The notes below the pieces were generated by a model. That model worked only from the letters and a program-made list of their open reading frames with translations, had not been told where the DNA came from and made no database searches. DNA of 31,518 nt from Anthoceros angustus (lineage: Eukaryota > Streptophyta > Anthocerotopsida > Anthocerotales > Anthocerotaceae): the NCBI GenBank assembly GCA_010909165.1, contig VJWM01000370.1, forward strand, positions 1 through 31,518. The letters run 5' to 3'. The position numbers and the translations under genes were made by a program. Below are positions 12,049 through 21,620 of the stretch, one piece after another (within the stretch, counting starts at the first letter, position 1; each line of letters starts with the position of its first letter).

Positions 12049-12399
12049 AATATACACAACAAGTGGGCACAATATATATAGATAGACATATAAATAATCT
12101 AGAATCCTACTATACATAATCGGTAAAACAAGAGTTTTCAATGGTGTATGTGGAGCTTAAAAAACAAAACCAGATGTGGACACAAGGGTGCATTGAAGAG
12201 GGAAGGTAGATTATAAATGCATAGTTATGCAAAGGAGGCAAAATGGAAAGAGAATGACAACCACAGGGAGAGAGATAGAGTTCCTGGTTGCTATCATGTA
12301 GGAAAAGCAAGAGGGGAAGAATAAAATAGTAGCGTGAGAAGGAAACACATGTTGCAACACAAAGAGGGAAAAATTATAAAATGGGTGTCATACTAGAGC

Positions 12400-12870
12400 A
12401 TTAACTAGGAGTGTGAGGTGAAAGGAGAGACCAAAGGCAGGTTGTTAAGATGGTGAGAGAAGGTGGAGAAGAAAATCACAAACTTAACACCAATCCAATA
12501 AACTTAATGCTAAGCTCTTAATGGTGAGGTGTAAGGTCAACAGACCACTTGCATGTTGTTAAGATGGTGAGAGAAGGTGGAGAAGACTATCACAAACTTA
12601 ACACCAAGCCAACTAACTTAATGAGTGTTCCAAATGGAAAGTGTTACATGAAATTGTAACAAAGGAGTATAAGCGAGTTTGCATAGTATATGTTTGAAAT
12701 CATAAACAATGCTTGTGAGAGAGAGGGTGTACTTAGGAGGGTGAGGTGATGAGGAGAGTCGGGGTTCGTGTTAAGATGGTGACAAAATGAGAAGGGAATA
12801 GTGTCAAACTTAATACCAAGCCTACATAGCTTGTTGCAATTTGGAAGTGTAACATAAAATTGCAACAACG
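12400..12870 (+). repeat. Tandem repeat, unit about 114 bp, three diverged copies
   Basis: A 69-bp core starting GTTGTTAAGATGGTGAGAG occurs at 12441-12509 and again at 12555-12623, differing at about five positions by hand alignment. A more diverged third copy lies at about 12768-12832. The flanks are also related: a GTGAGGTG word precedes each core, and a GTGTTACATGAAATTG-type segment follows the second and third. The spacing is about 114 bp between the first two and about 213 bp to the third. No coding function is evident. Confidence 0.8.
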
Positions 12871-12979
12871 GTATATATAGGCTGCCCTTTTCTAGTAAGT
12901 CTGGCCCTCTTCCATGAGCAGCGCGTTCGGCAGTCAAAGGAGAGTTGTCGATCATCTAGCCAAAACAGCAGACCAGGAG

Positions 12980-13590
12980 GCGCGCAATTATGGGGCCCAA
13001 GAAGGCGGCGGAGGTCTAGGAACCATGGCGCTTGGTGGAGAGGAACATCGTCACCAAGCGCTACATCAGACCTTGGCTGGAGGAGGCGAAGTGGTGGAGG
13101 GGCCCTTTGGACATCTTCCACGGTTTGGACGTTCGATAGCGTCGCCTTGGTCCGGGAGTACGCTCGGAAGATGTTGGCGGTGGCCAACAAAGAGGTCTGC
13201 TCAAAGTCGGGGAGGACCCGGAGATGGGAGTAGAGGTCTGAGGCGGTCTACAACCGTCCGGCGAGAGGAGGTCGGGGATGTAGTTCCAGGCCCCTTAAGG
13301 TGAAGGGAAGGTGGGCGGCAAGGCGCTCTTGAGGCGAGGGGGCAGTCCTCAAATGGGTGGTTGATGTCGGACTGGACCAGGCGGGTGAGGCGGTGGCAAA
13401 GATCATCGTCCATTGGAACATGCTCACCAAGATGGACCACCTTGGTGACAATTTGCTGGTGTTCCTCCGCCTGAGAGAGGAGAAACCGGCGGGAAGAATC
13501 ATCTTGGGATCAACCGAGGAGGCAGGGGCCAGCGCCCATCGGCGCCTATATGCCGCTTATCATTCACGTGTGGGGGCACCTTAACTAACA
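12980..13590 (+). mobile_element. Unnamed repeat, copy B (gag-like), inverted relative to copy A
   Basis: The plus strand reads MGPKKAAEV, a TAG stop, then EPWRLVERNIVTKRYIRP and KWWRGPLDIFHGLDV near 12990-13130. Later MLTKMDHLGDNLLVFLR follows at about 13417-13470. The same ordered words occur on the minus strand at 2.03-2.74 kb. Copy B keeps a longer recognisable N-terminal segment than copy A, but has stops and frame changes. Its right edge fades into AT-rich DNA at about 13590. The family is unknown to me; a retroelement gag is the best guess. Confidence 0.5.
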
Positions 13591-13907
13591 AAATACATAA
13601 TAGGTGCAGATCAATTAATGTATTAATTACATTGTGTATGTTGCATAAAAGAAGAAGAAGTAATAAAAAGTAAGTGACAATTAGACTTAAACTAATTATG
13701 AACAGGTATGACCTTTCACTAATAGACACAACCTTTACGAAGAGGTAAGTAAGCTAATATAATGATATGTACACACTATATATGTGGCTATAACCAAACC
13801 CTAATAATGACTCAACACTCTATCTCCATTACTCCCACTTGTTGATCATTCATGCAACGATCTTCTTCTTATGTGGCTTGGAGGAGGTTTTGTGAATTCC
13901 GCGTCCC
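13591..13907. other. AT-rich intergenic, no gene recognised
   Basis: An abrupt drop in GC relative to the preceding repeat. Many ATTA/TAAT words occur and there is no coding signal. It could contain the promoter of the plus-strand gene that follows, but I cannot point to a specific element. Confidence 0.3.
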
Positions 13908-14075
13908 GTGTGTGTACTAGTGTCACGCCCGGCAACCAGCCTTTTTAAGAGCGCGATGGAACGCCTCTGTGTGAGGACGGCTACCTGCAGGTGCGCTATT
14001 TTGATGATAGCTTACCTTTACGCCTTGAGCTTCGTCATTGGCAAAATTCTGGAGCGCAAAATCAAATTCCTAGCG

Positions 14076-14984
14076 ATGTCTTCTTCAGATTCTGATGATG
14101 GCCGTTCTCTGCTGAAGCCGTGATACACGGTAATGACTCCTAGGCGCTTACCTGTTAATTTCGCCACCCCTCACGGTGTGGACAGAGAGAATCCTATTGT
14201 ACCTTGGGACGAGGAGGTGCCTGGCGGGCGCCTAAGAGGGAGGCCAAGAGGCACGACAAGGGCTTTCCTGGAACATAGGCGGTGGCACTTGGCTGCCGAC
14301 CTCGCACACTCCCTGCATTTCTCACCACGAAAACCAGCATGGGGCCCGTCACGGCATCACCAAGAACTCCCCTTCTCCAATGCTTCAATAGATCGAAACA
14401 GGTATTCATATGGTGAATTTGAGTACGAAAATGCTGACTACCCCCCATCAGTGCCGCCCAAGTTTCCTACACCCGATCATGTAGACTTCGAAACCAAGAT
14501 TGTTAGCCTAGGCACCTTGAGAGTGCCCTGTAGTCCACTATGGTACAAGTGCGTGTACACCAGGCTGAGGATGGTGAGGGTGAAGGTTGAACACTGCTAC
14601 GAGTATGAGGGGCACGTCGTCAGTTATTACAGTAAGTACTTAAGCATCAGATTGTAGCTTCTTGAAGCTCTGACTGTTTGTATCCCCCTGCTGATTGTCA
14701 TGTACTTTACACCTGCTAATCGCTCCCACTTGCTGCTCACAGGGTCTGAACAAAGAATCGAGGAGGAACGCAGCATAGAGACTAAGGAGCGCATATCCTA
14801 TGGAGAGAGGAAGAGGAGGGATTCCCCCAAGTCTGGAGAGACCTTCACATCTGAATCTGTTGGCCTTGCATCTTGGGAACGGATTTCTACCTCAAGTGGG
14901 TCTGCAAGCCGTAGGTCTTTGAAGACTCCTCCCTCAAGCGCTGAAGATACTGAAGATGACAGCAATGACTGGAGATGCACCTAG
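14076..14984 (+). CDS. Probable two-exon gene of unknown function
   Basis: Exon 1 runs to 14631 and ends at a strong donor (CA followed by GTAAGT). The acceptor CTCACAG ends at 14742, and the 111-bp intron joins the exons in frame. Exon 2 (14743-14984) is rich in Glu, Arg and Ser and ends DSNDWRCT then TAG. Exon 1 is mixed, with aromatic/Pro-rich stretches such as NRYSYGEFEYENADY and PTPDHVDFETKIVSLGTL. Two starts are possible. ATG at 14076 gives an acidic MSSSDSDDG leader but meets an in-frame TGA at 14121; ATG at 14133 is uninterrupted and gives about 246 residues. I recognise no domain. Its stop lies only 8 bp from the convergent stop of the Copia RNase H frame, so it may be a host gene truncated by the element or an antisense ORF carried by it. 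Confidence 0.5.
14632..14742 (+). other. Predicted intron of the two-exon gene
   Basis: The donor GTAAGT at 14632 and the acceptor ACAG ending at 14742 join a split AGG codon, so that the reading runs VVSYY-R-SEQRIEEE without a stop. Length is 111 bp, normal for a plant intron. A pyrimidine-containing stretch precedes the acceptor. Confidence 0.6.
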
Positions 14985-14992
14985 CTGCTAGG

Positions 14993-15580
14993 CTAGGGTT
15001 TAGGTGGGGCTAGTGGGGAAGTCAGGTGGCTCCCCATGCCCAGACTCTTGATGTGCCTTTCGTGAAGCTCTCTTCCAAGAGCCTTAGTGAAAATATCTGC
15101 TGGATTGTCTGTTGTTGGCACGTATTCGAGAGTAATCTGTCCAGCCTTTATCAAGTCCCTGATGTAATGATATTCCACCTCAACGTGTTTAGTCCTTGAG
15201 TGGAATACTGGATTTTTGGCTAGACTCATTGACCCCTGATTATCCGGTTTTGATCGTAGCGAGTTGGAGTGGCAACCTAGTTCCTTTGAAGAGAAGCTTG
15301 CACCGGAGCAACTTCTGGCAGTAGCAGAAGTACCTTGTACTCGCCTCGTGCTTGGGTTATGGGTTGCTTTGCTTGGACTAGCAGTCCACACTACCATCAC
15401 AACATAATCAGAAATTGGCTTTCTACTATCCACATCACCTGCGTAATCCAAATCTGTGTAAACGTCAAGGTCGAGTGGCACACCAGGTTGGTGTTTGTAG
15501 ATGAGTCCCATATGTGCCGTTCCTTTGAGGTATCGAAATATCCTTTTAATGCTTGTCCAGTGTTCTTGTCCTGGATTTTC
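14993..15580 (-). pseudogene. Copia RNase H
   Basis: RNase H removes the RNA strand during element replication. The minus strand begins [20 protein letters not shown] and then MGLIYKHQPG. It continues with VYTDLDYAGDVDSRKPISDY, holding the first conserved acidic residues, and later SMSLAKNPVFHSRTKHVEVEYH and VPTTDNPADIFTKALG. These are standard Ty1/Copia RNase H landmarks. Frame changes occur near 15510 and within about 15290-15400. The frame ends at 14993; no polypurine tract or 3' LTR is visible beyond it. Confidence 0.88.
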
Positions 15581-16264
15581 AAGTGACTATGACTATGGAA
15601 ATGTTTGATGTCAAGACAGCGTTCTTACATGGCAAACTAGATACAGAGATCTATATGCAACAACCACCAGGATATGAGGTTAAGGGTTTAAAGAGGATCA
15701 TGTCTTACGTTTAATCAAAACCTTATATGGACTGAAACAGTCCGCTCTTGAGTGGAATGCAGTCTTAGATGAGGAATTACGAGCACTAGGTTTCGTCAAG
15801 TGTACCTCTGATGGAAGCCTTTATGTCTACAGAACTGGTGACATAGTATGTTACTTGGCAGTATACGTAGACGATCTTATACTCGCCTGTAATAGTCCTT
15901 CCTTCATCACCAAAATAAACGGCCTGCTAGCCACCAAGTTTGAGATGTCAAACCTCGGACCTCTACAAAGCTGTCTGGGCATTCTCATTCAAAGGGATAG
16001 AAAGAAGAGAATTATTTCTCTTACCCAGCCTAGATATCTTCTTGAGAGTGCTGAGCAGCTGGGACTCAAAGATGCCAAGCCTGTATCGACCCCACTACCA
16101 TGTGGACTTAAGCTCAGCAAATCTATGAGCCCCCAAACACAGACAGAGAAGGACCAGATGTGTTCAGTCCCTTACCGTCAGGGTGTTGGAAAGCTGATAT
16201 ATGCAGCCAATACCACTCGACCAGAAGTCGCCTTTCCTACCAGTGTGCTTTCACAGTACTTCAG
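15581..16264 (+). pseudogene. Copia RT, catalytic/C-terminal block, inverted in place
   Basis: The plus strand reads [45 protein letters not shown] (the catalytic YVDD) and [12 protein letters not shown], ending VLSQYFS at about 16265. Together with the block at 16265-16507 it makes up a whole RT. It lies next to RNase H, its normal neighbour, but on the opposite strand. A one-base break lies near 15695. The end at YFS matches the resumption of the minus-strand frame at ENPGQEHW (15580), so apparently no sequence was lost. Confidence 0.9.
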
Positions 16265-16507
16265 TCTGAATATGATTCTTTGATAAGAAATGGCACTTGG
16301 GAACTTGCAAAGTTACCTCCTGGACGAAAGATGGTATCTTGCAAGTGGGTGTTCAAACTGAAGGTTAAAGCTGATGGTACCTTCGACCGATACAAAGCTC
16401 GTCTTGTAGCTCGAGGTTTTTCCCAAGTACCAGGTTTGGACTATCTTGAAAGATACGCTCCTGTCGTGAAGCTTGCCACCATTCGTACTATCTGTGCAGT
16501 GGCAGCA
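16265..16507 (+). pseudogene. Copia RT, N-terminal block, inverted in place
   Basis: The plus strand reads [46 protein letters not shown] and [18 protein letters not shown], the first part of the Copia reverse transcriptase (RVT_2). It lies next to the linker, where RT-N should be, but on the opposite strand from gag, integrase and RNase H. It stops at AVAA (16507), exactly where the C-terminal block (starting QVTM at about 15580) would continue. Sequence quality is high and there are no internal stops. Confidence 0.9.
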
Positions 16508-16888
16508 CTCATTTGCATGAGCCTGTGCTGCTGGATGCCTGAAGTCATGTAACTGATAATAATCAGGAGCCCATCTTTCCCTTGCAGGATAACGGCGTTC
16601 AGGTAAAGGAGGCTGGTCAGGCTGTAGGTCTGCTTCACCATCACTGTCCAGAGGGACTGCAAGATCACCATCATCATCAGCAATTGCATCATCATCTGGA
16701 TCAAGGTCAAGTGGATCGGGTAAGAGGTCTAGTTGTGCAATGTCGTGAGGAGGTTACAGCTGCACAACATCAAAATCGGCTACTGCGGCCTGCTCAACAT
16801 TTTGCTATTGTACTTCCCCAGCAAGCTCCTCAGGAATGGAGTCAGGAAAAACAGTGATGTTAGGGAGGGCAGAAAAGTCAATTTCCTC
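16508..16888 (-). other. Copia linker between integrase and RT (acidic)
   Basis: On the minus strand this part is rich in Asp, Glu, Pro and Gln and ends with RRYPARERWAPDYYQL, the typical basic segment just before a Copia reverse transcriptase. Its end at about 16508 is the breakpoint beyond which the sequence switches strand. Confidence 0.65.
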
Positions 16889-18035
16889 CTATGAGGTGGG
16901 AGGAGCTCCCACTGGCGTCAAAGTACGCCCTTCATCGAAGGTTACACTGCGTGCATAAATCACCTTATTCTGAGGAACGTCATATAGCTTATAGGCTTTG
17001 ATGCCCTCAGTATATCCTATCATGAGAAATCTTTTGGCCTTTGCAGCTAACTTCATCCGCTTCTCCTTTGGAATGAAGGCATAGGCGATACAACCAAAAG
17101 TTCGAAGATGGAGAATAGCGGGCTTTCTGCCAAAGAAGGCCTCATAGGGGGTTTGTCCGGCAACGGCAGTGGTAGGTAGCCTGTTTCTCAAGTAAACTGA
17201 TGTCATAAGGGCCTCAGCCCAATAAGGAAGTGGCAATGAAGCTTGAGAAAGCAAAGAAGATATCATCTCCTGTAATATGAGGTTCAAGCGTTCAGCGACA
17301 CCATTCTGCTGTGGTGTATAGATGACGGTAAGTTGTCGCCCAATGCCCTCATCTGCACAATAGGCCTGAAATTCGTTAAAGGTGAATTCACCACCATTGT
17401 CAGATCGTAGGGTCTTCAACTGTTTTCCAGTCCATCTCTCTGTGTATTTCATGTAGTCCTTGAACAGGCAGAAGCATTCACTCTTGGCTTTCAAGATGTA
17501 AGCCATAACAAATCGTGTCTTGTCATCGGTGAATGTAAGGAAGTATCTGCCACCGCCAAAGCTGTGACAGTGGACCACAGATGTCAGTGTGGACGAGCTC
17601 AAGAACATCGGAAGCTCGGTGAGGAGTCTTGTTCTTGAAGGCTGCTTGGTGGCGTTTGGACAACACACAGGCTTCACACAGTGGTAAGGGTGGCAAAGTG
17701 CCAATTTTTCCATCACTGTACAGGTCACTAGTTGCTAGCTTCTGTAGCTTAGAACTGTGAGGGTGACCTAAGCGTGCATGCCATAACTTAGCCTTCTCCA
17801 CTTGTTTTGTAGAGGCTACTGAAGACTGAGAAGCTAAGTGTGTTTGGGCAATGCCACTGTGTCTGTGCAAATGGAATAGATCAAGATCAGATGATCCATA
17901 AGCTAAGACCTTGCGGTGATCGAATGCATCTATAACCTGACATTCTGTTGGAGTGAATAGTATATGACTATTATTGTCCAAGTTAAGCTTTCCGACAGAA
18001 ATGAGATTTCTTGTCATCTCAGGGACGTAGTACAC
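16889..18035 (-). pseudogene. Copia integrase (GAG-pre-integrase, zinc finger and DDE core)
   Basis: Integrase inserts the element cDNA into chromosomes. The pre-integrase segment has LWHARLGHPHSSKL and a later CEACVLSK, giving the HHCC zinc site. The core carries the catalytic triad: Asp in ELVHTDICGPL, Asp in LRSDNGGEF, and Glu in the segment around QQNGVAERLN. The C-terminal GKR-like part reads RTFGCIAYAFIP and GYTEGIKAYKLYD. One frame break near 17565 separates the first Asp from the rest of the core. The reading ends with a stop near 16889, at the beginning of the acidic linker. Confidence 0.9.
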
Positions 18036-18260
18036 ATCTGTGAGAGACAGTGTGATCCTGAAGGGACAGGAAGACTCACCGTGCCTATGCCAGGAGACAC
18101 GAGTGATCTATCGTCGCCCAGGTAAACAAACTGATCTTTTACTGGCTTATATCTGACGAATGCATTTCTATCAAAGCATATGTGCGCTGTTGCACCTGTG
18201 TCTAAGTACCATTCACGTAATGGCCTGACATCTGTCTTTGCTGATAGACAGGTGGGAAGG
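18010..18260 (-). pseudogene. Copia aspartic protease region
   Basis: The minus strand reads REWYLDTGATAHICFDRNAF at about 18175-18220, the Copia protease active-site segment with the catalytic D-T-G triad. It is followed by a YLGDDRSL loop and a GIGTVSL strand. The frame is continuous with gag and then shifts before the MYYVPEMTRNLISVGKL segment that leads into integrase. Confidence 0.8.
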
Positions 18261-19261
18261 AAAGAAGGACGTGCAAACTCCCTGGTCCCTACCGTTAGGG
18301 CTGAAGGAGGAGATTGCTTTTTCACCACTAAGTGTGTCTCAGAAGTGGAATTGCCCTCCTTGCGAGGTATTCCGGCCTGCAGCTTCTTCCGAAATTTCCC
18401 AATGGCCTGGAATTTGGCACCAGTTGCATTTTCCATTCTTCTTGGGTTTCTTCTATGATGGAGCTCGCTGTGAGCTACCAGCACCTGAGGTATTAGGTTC
18501 CGCTTCCAAGAAGGTGAGAGTTGGTCGCCCTTCACTTGTTCTCCAGAAGGAAGAGTTGAACGAACTACCTCTGAAGTTAGGCTTTCCGCCTTTACCTTGC
18601 TGCTTGCCAGCACGCCTATTGGGTCCTCTTGTAGCTTCTTCCTGAAGAAGAGCTCCCACTAACTCAGCAAATGTTGTGCCAGGAAGATCAACTTTCGCTG
18701 CCTTTGCAAGTTTCTCAGCCTGAAGCTGAGAAGCATTATAAGAGGTCACAAAATGTGACCAGGAGTCTGGGAGAGAGATCATGAAATATAGTGTAAGCAT
18801 ATCATCCTTGACAGTTTCATTAGTGGCACTCTCCAGCTTGGAGACAAGTGTCCTGAAATGGCCAACGCGCTTTTCGACTGATTCACCATCTCTCATTTTG
18901 CAGTTCTGAATATTTCGGAGAGCGGCCATCTGGCTAATAGTATTACTGCCAGAGTAAAGATCCTGAAAACGAGACCAGATGTCGGCTGAAGTGGAGCAAC
19001 CACAGGTCTGCCTTAGCATATCGGAGGTCAAGCCACTCCAGATCAGGTACATGGCAGCTTGATCCTTGGTGTGCCATGCCTCCTGTAATATCTTTTCGGC
19101 AGTTGTGGGGTCTTTGGATGAATCGTGGGCAGGGAATTTATCCTCCCCTAGAGCTTTTTTCCAAACCTTCTTATTTTGTAATGCTCCCCACATGCGCATA
19201 ACCCAGATATCATAGTCACTTTAAAACCATCCCCACCCATATTAGATGAAGGGTCAGCCAT
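18255..19261 (-). pseudogene. Copia gag with zinc knuckle remnant
   Basis: Gag packages element RNA into virus-like particles in the cytoplasm. The frame opens MADPSSNMGGDGFK at 19261. After a one-base frame break it reads DYDIWVMRMWGAL, the usual start of the Copia gag (UBN2-type) domain. Typical internal landmarks follow: helical segments with IWSRFQDLYSG, LRNIQNCKMRDGESV and VSKLESA. Near 18395-18430 there is a zinc-knuckle start, CNWCQIPGHW, of the CX2CX4H type, with the final cysteine lost or out of frame. A basic RRAGKQQGKGGK stretch precedes the knuckle, as expected for RNA binding. Confidence 0.8.
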
Positions 19262-19419
19262 TGTAGGAGGATTTTGTCAGTCCTGCCTAGTGTTTGAAGG
19301 CTAATATGCCTGTTTGACCTAACCTATGCAGGTAAGAAACAAGGCAATTGGTTTTAAGGACGGGGGCACCTAAGATGCTGCGAAAGTATCAAAGGTGGGC
19401 TGCACAGTGCAGCCGGTTG

Positions 19420-20148
19420 TCACAAGGGATAAGCAGGGTTAGCAAGTCTGTAAAAACCCTGAGGTATAGCAGTCTGCTGTGTTTCCTTTTGCGAGATTTT
19501 CTCCCTTCTCTGTTCCCATCTGTTATAAGCGTATGTAGCACAAGATGGACACGAGTTAGGAGTTTCAAATTTATTAGTACCCCTTGTCCTCTGCGCACCT
19601 TTTTGGGCTGTTGCTCGAAATTGTGGATTTCGCAGCACTTCAGGCTTTATCAAGGTGAGCAATTTGTAATCCACATGAGAGATCTTCTCTCTCAATTCCT
19701 GTATGTCTACGCCTATAGATGCTATGCTCCTATTCAGGTTTGTATAGCATCTATCCACATTCTGTGCAAGTGCCTCGATTCTGTTTACTAACGTGCTGAC
19801 TGAGATTTGTGGTGCAGCATGTGTGGTTAGAAAACCTCGAGGCTGGCCATTTCCGTCAAAAGCGCGCTGGACGCGAATCTCAGGAAGGTTGTGTGGATTT
19901 ATGGGTGGAGGCGCGAAGACTAGCTGTGGCGCCTCTTCACGAAAAAGGGCTTCAACAATCGAGTTGAAGGATTCTTGCAATTCTGAGAATTGTGCAGGAT
20001 GTGTTTGTTCTCTTACAGCCCATTCGTAAATGTGTCGATGAAGCTGTTCAGCGAACATTAGCCTGTTTTGTCCCCGTCGTGGAACCTGTCTTTGTACGAT
20101 GCGCTCTACACAGTTAGGCTCCCACTGCCTGGCATAATCTTCTGCCAT
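19420..20148 (-). CDS. Unrecognised 242-residue ORF with coiled-coil C-terminal half
   Basis: An uninterrupted frame starts at ATG 20148 (MAEDYARQWEPNC), with an upstream in-frame TGA. The first part is basic and Gln/Arg-rich, and the middle is Pro-rich (APPPINPHNLPEIRVQ). A predicted coiled coil runs from about LVNRIEALAQNVDRC to ELREKISHVDYKLL, followed by a CPSC cysteine pair. It lies upstream of the Copia gag on the same strand but in no detectable continuity with it, and downstream of the large GTPase-VWA gene. The profile (basic, coiled coil, Cys pair) would suit a gag-like or structural protein, but no family is recognised. It has no frame breaks, unlike its neighbours. Confidence 0.4.
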   Translation of the reverse strand: MAEDYARQWEPNCVERIVQRQVPRRGQNRLMFAEQLHRHIYEWAVREQTHPAQFSELQESFNSIVEALFREEAPQLVFAPPPINPHNLPEIRVQRAFDGNGQPRGFLTTHAAPQISVSTLVNRIEALAQNVDRCYTNLNRSIASIGVDIQELREKISHVDYKLLTLIKPEVLRNPQFRATAQKGAQRTRGTNKFETPNSCPSCATYAYNRWEQRREKISQKETQQTAIPQGFYRLANPAYPL

Positions 20149-20950
20149 TTGTGACAATTCTTGTAATTGCTTGTAGAATGCATCTCAGATGCATTCTGTA
20201 ATTTCTTATATGAATTTCTATATAAACAAATTGCCAATTCTGGTGTTTGGATTGGACTGCTGGTCGAGTGAACAGCGTAAGGCAGAGACAGCCGGTTTGG
20301 ATATGCTAACCCCGGTCGCACTGCCGGTTAAACCACCCTGGTCCAGTTAACACAAAAATTGTGAATGGACGAATGAACACAGCCTAATTGCGTCCAGGAC
20401 CCCAGGCCACAACTTGACTGCAAGTTGTTCCGTTTCTTGGTTGAGCTTAAGAATCAGCTGCCTGAAGTTGCAAACTCCGCGCCTTCTCTTCTCCACGAGG
20501 AGTACAGGAGGCGCAAATGTGGACCGGCAACCGGCTCCAGGGTGAGAGTGCGGACTAGGGTGTGATTTGTGCTTGCTGCGGTGTTGTGATGGGATCAGTC
20601 GACCGCGTTGGAGCTGAGCGCCAAGGTTTCAACAACATTACATGCTGTACCGTGCCTTCGATGAATGGTGAAGGATACATTTCAAATGAAGCTTACAGAT
20701 CGCCTAGCATTCTGTTTGAAATATCAAACTCGATCAAATTAGCTTCTCGCACGGGCTTCAATATGTATGTACATGCACTACTACCTACACAAGCTGTGGT
20801 TGGTAGCATACAAGAAATTAGCTGTGTGCACTTCTACATTACAGTCATGATCTTACCTTGTCAGGACCGAGCTACAGTTGCTACTGTTACACTTTATCGG
20901 GACAACGTTGCTTTCACCCTTCCTGGTGAGGGGATCCTGCTGCCACCTGC
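20149..20950. other. Intergenic between the 242-residue ORF and the large gene
   Basis: About 800 bp with no supported gene. The imperfect palindrome around ACCGGCAGTGCGACCGG (near 20320 on the minus strand) is the only structured piece I noticed. The 3' untranslated region of the large minus-strand gene probably occupies the high-coordinate end. Confidence 0.35.
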
Positions 20951-21620
20951 TTACAAGGACCTGTTGACGAGGTTGGAGGATCTGCTCATGAGGGCATAGG
21001 TCTGATGGGCACTCTCCTGGATGTCTTGGAAATTGTCCTCCAACTGAACATTAGACAGGCTGACCTTGTGTGCTCCACCACCAGCTTCGGCCATCCGTTT
21101 CAGAATCTCAGTATTTGATGTCCCAAAACTCACGGTGTAGAAGCTCATTGTAGGCACGTTCTCCTTCAGTCTTTTCACAGCTTCCACGGGATCTCCACCT
21201 TCTTCACTCTGACCATCACTGAGAAAGATGACTGTAGTGCTCTCCCTCGTCATCCTTGCATCAGTCTTATTGATCAGTCTCTGTACCCCATTCACCGCGT
21301 TCTCGAAGTTTGTCCCAGCTTCTGGATGTTGACTTAGCAATCGGCTCTTCAACTTCCGGTAGAATCCCAGGTTCAGGTGCTCATGGGCATCGAGAAGCTT
21401 GATCTTCAGCGAGAAGAGGATGACTGAGATGTAGTCCACTACAGTGTAGCTGGTGGTATCCTCGGCCTCCAGAGCACGGTTACTTAGAAACTTCAGCAGA
21501 GCTTCAAAGACACAGCCTAGCCGGTTGTTGTGATGCCGGGCAAAGGCATAAACTCTGGCCTGATATCTTGCTTTGCCATGGACCGGGACCTGTCTATGAC
21601 AAATATCATATGGTTGTACA
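20951..21620 (-). other. C-terminal VWA domain of the large gene
   Basis: The domain starts HMIFVIDRSRSMAKQD (MIDAS D-x-S-x-S near 21594). After a frame break near 21532 it continues NNRLGCVFEALLKFLSNR. It then has EAGTNFENAVNGV with the MIDAS threonine and STTVIFLSDGQSEEGG with the second MIDAS aspartate, and ends with a SFYTVSFG strand. All metal-site residues of a VWA fold are present. VWA domains bind protein partners through a divalent metal. The stop codon TAA is at 20951-20953. Confidence 0.8.

Larger units (their letters stand above)
14993..19261 (-). mobile_element. Ty1/Copia retrotransposon, internal region, rearranged
   Basis: On the minus strand the order is gag (from ATG at 19261), zinc knuckle, aspartic protease, integrase and an acidic linker. 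On the far side of a rearranged block comes RNase H, ending at 14993. This is the Copia order, with integrase before RT. The reverse transcriptase between linker and RNase H lies on the plus strand in two separately inverted blocks (15581-16264 and 16265-16507). Single-base frame breaks occur near 19.22, 17.56 and 15.70 kb. I found no LTRs and no Met-tRNA primer-binding site next to gag, so the element is either truncated on both sides or has borders too diverged to see. It cannot make a normal polyprotein as it stands. Confidence 0.9.

Noticed and set aside
19262-19420. Copia 5' LTR and Met-tRNA primer-binding site upstream of gag
   Set aside because: No TGGTATCAGAGC-like site and no sequence shared with the region beyond RNase H could be found.
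20562-20999. 145-residue plus-strand ORF
   Set aside because: It overlaps the 3' end of the minus-strand VWA coding region antisense, has no recognisable domain, and is probably a chance frame over the 3' untranslated region.
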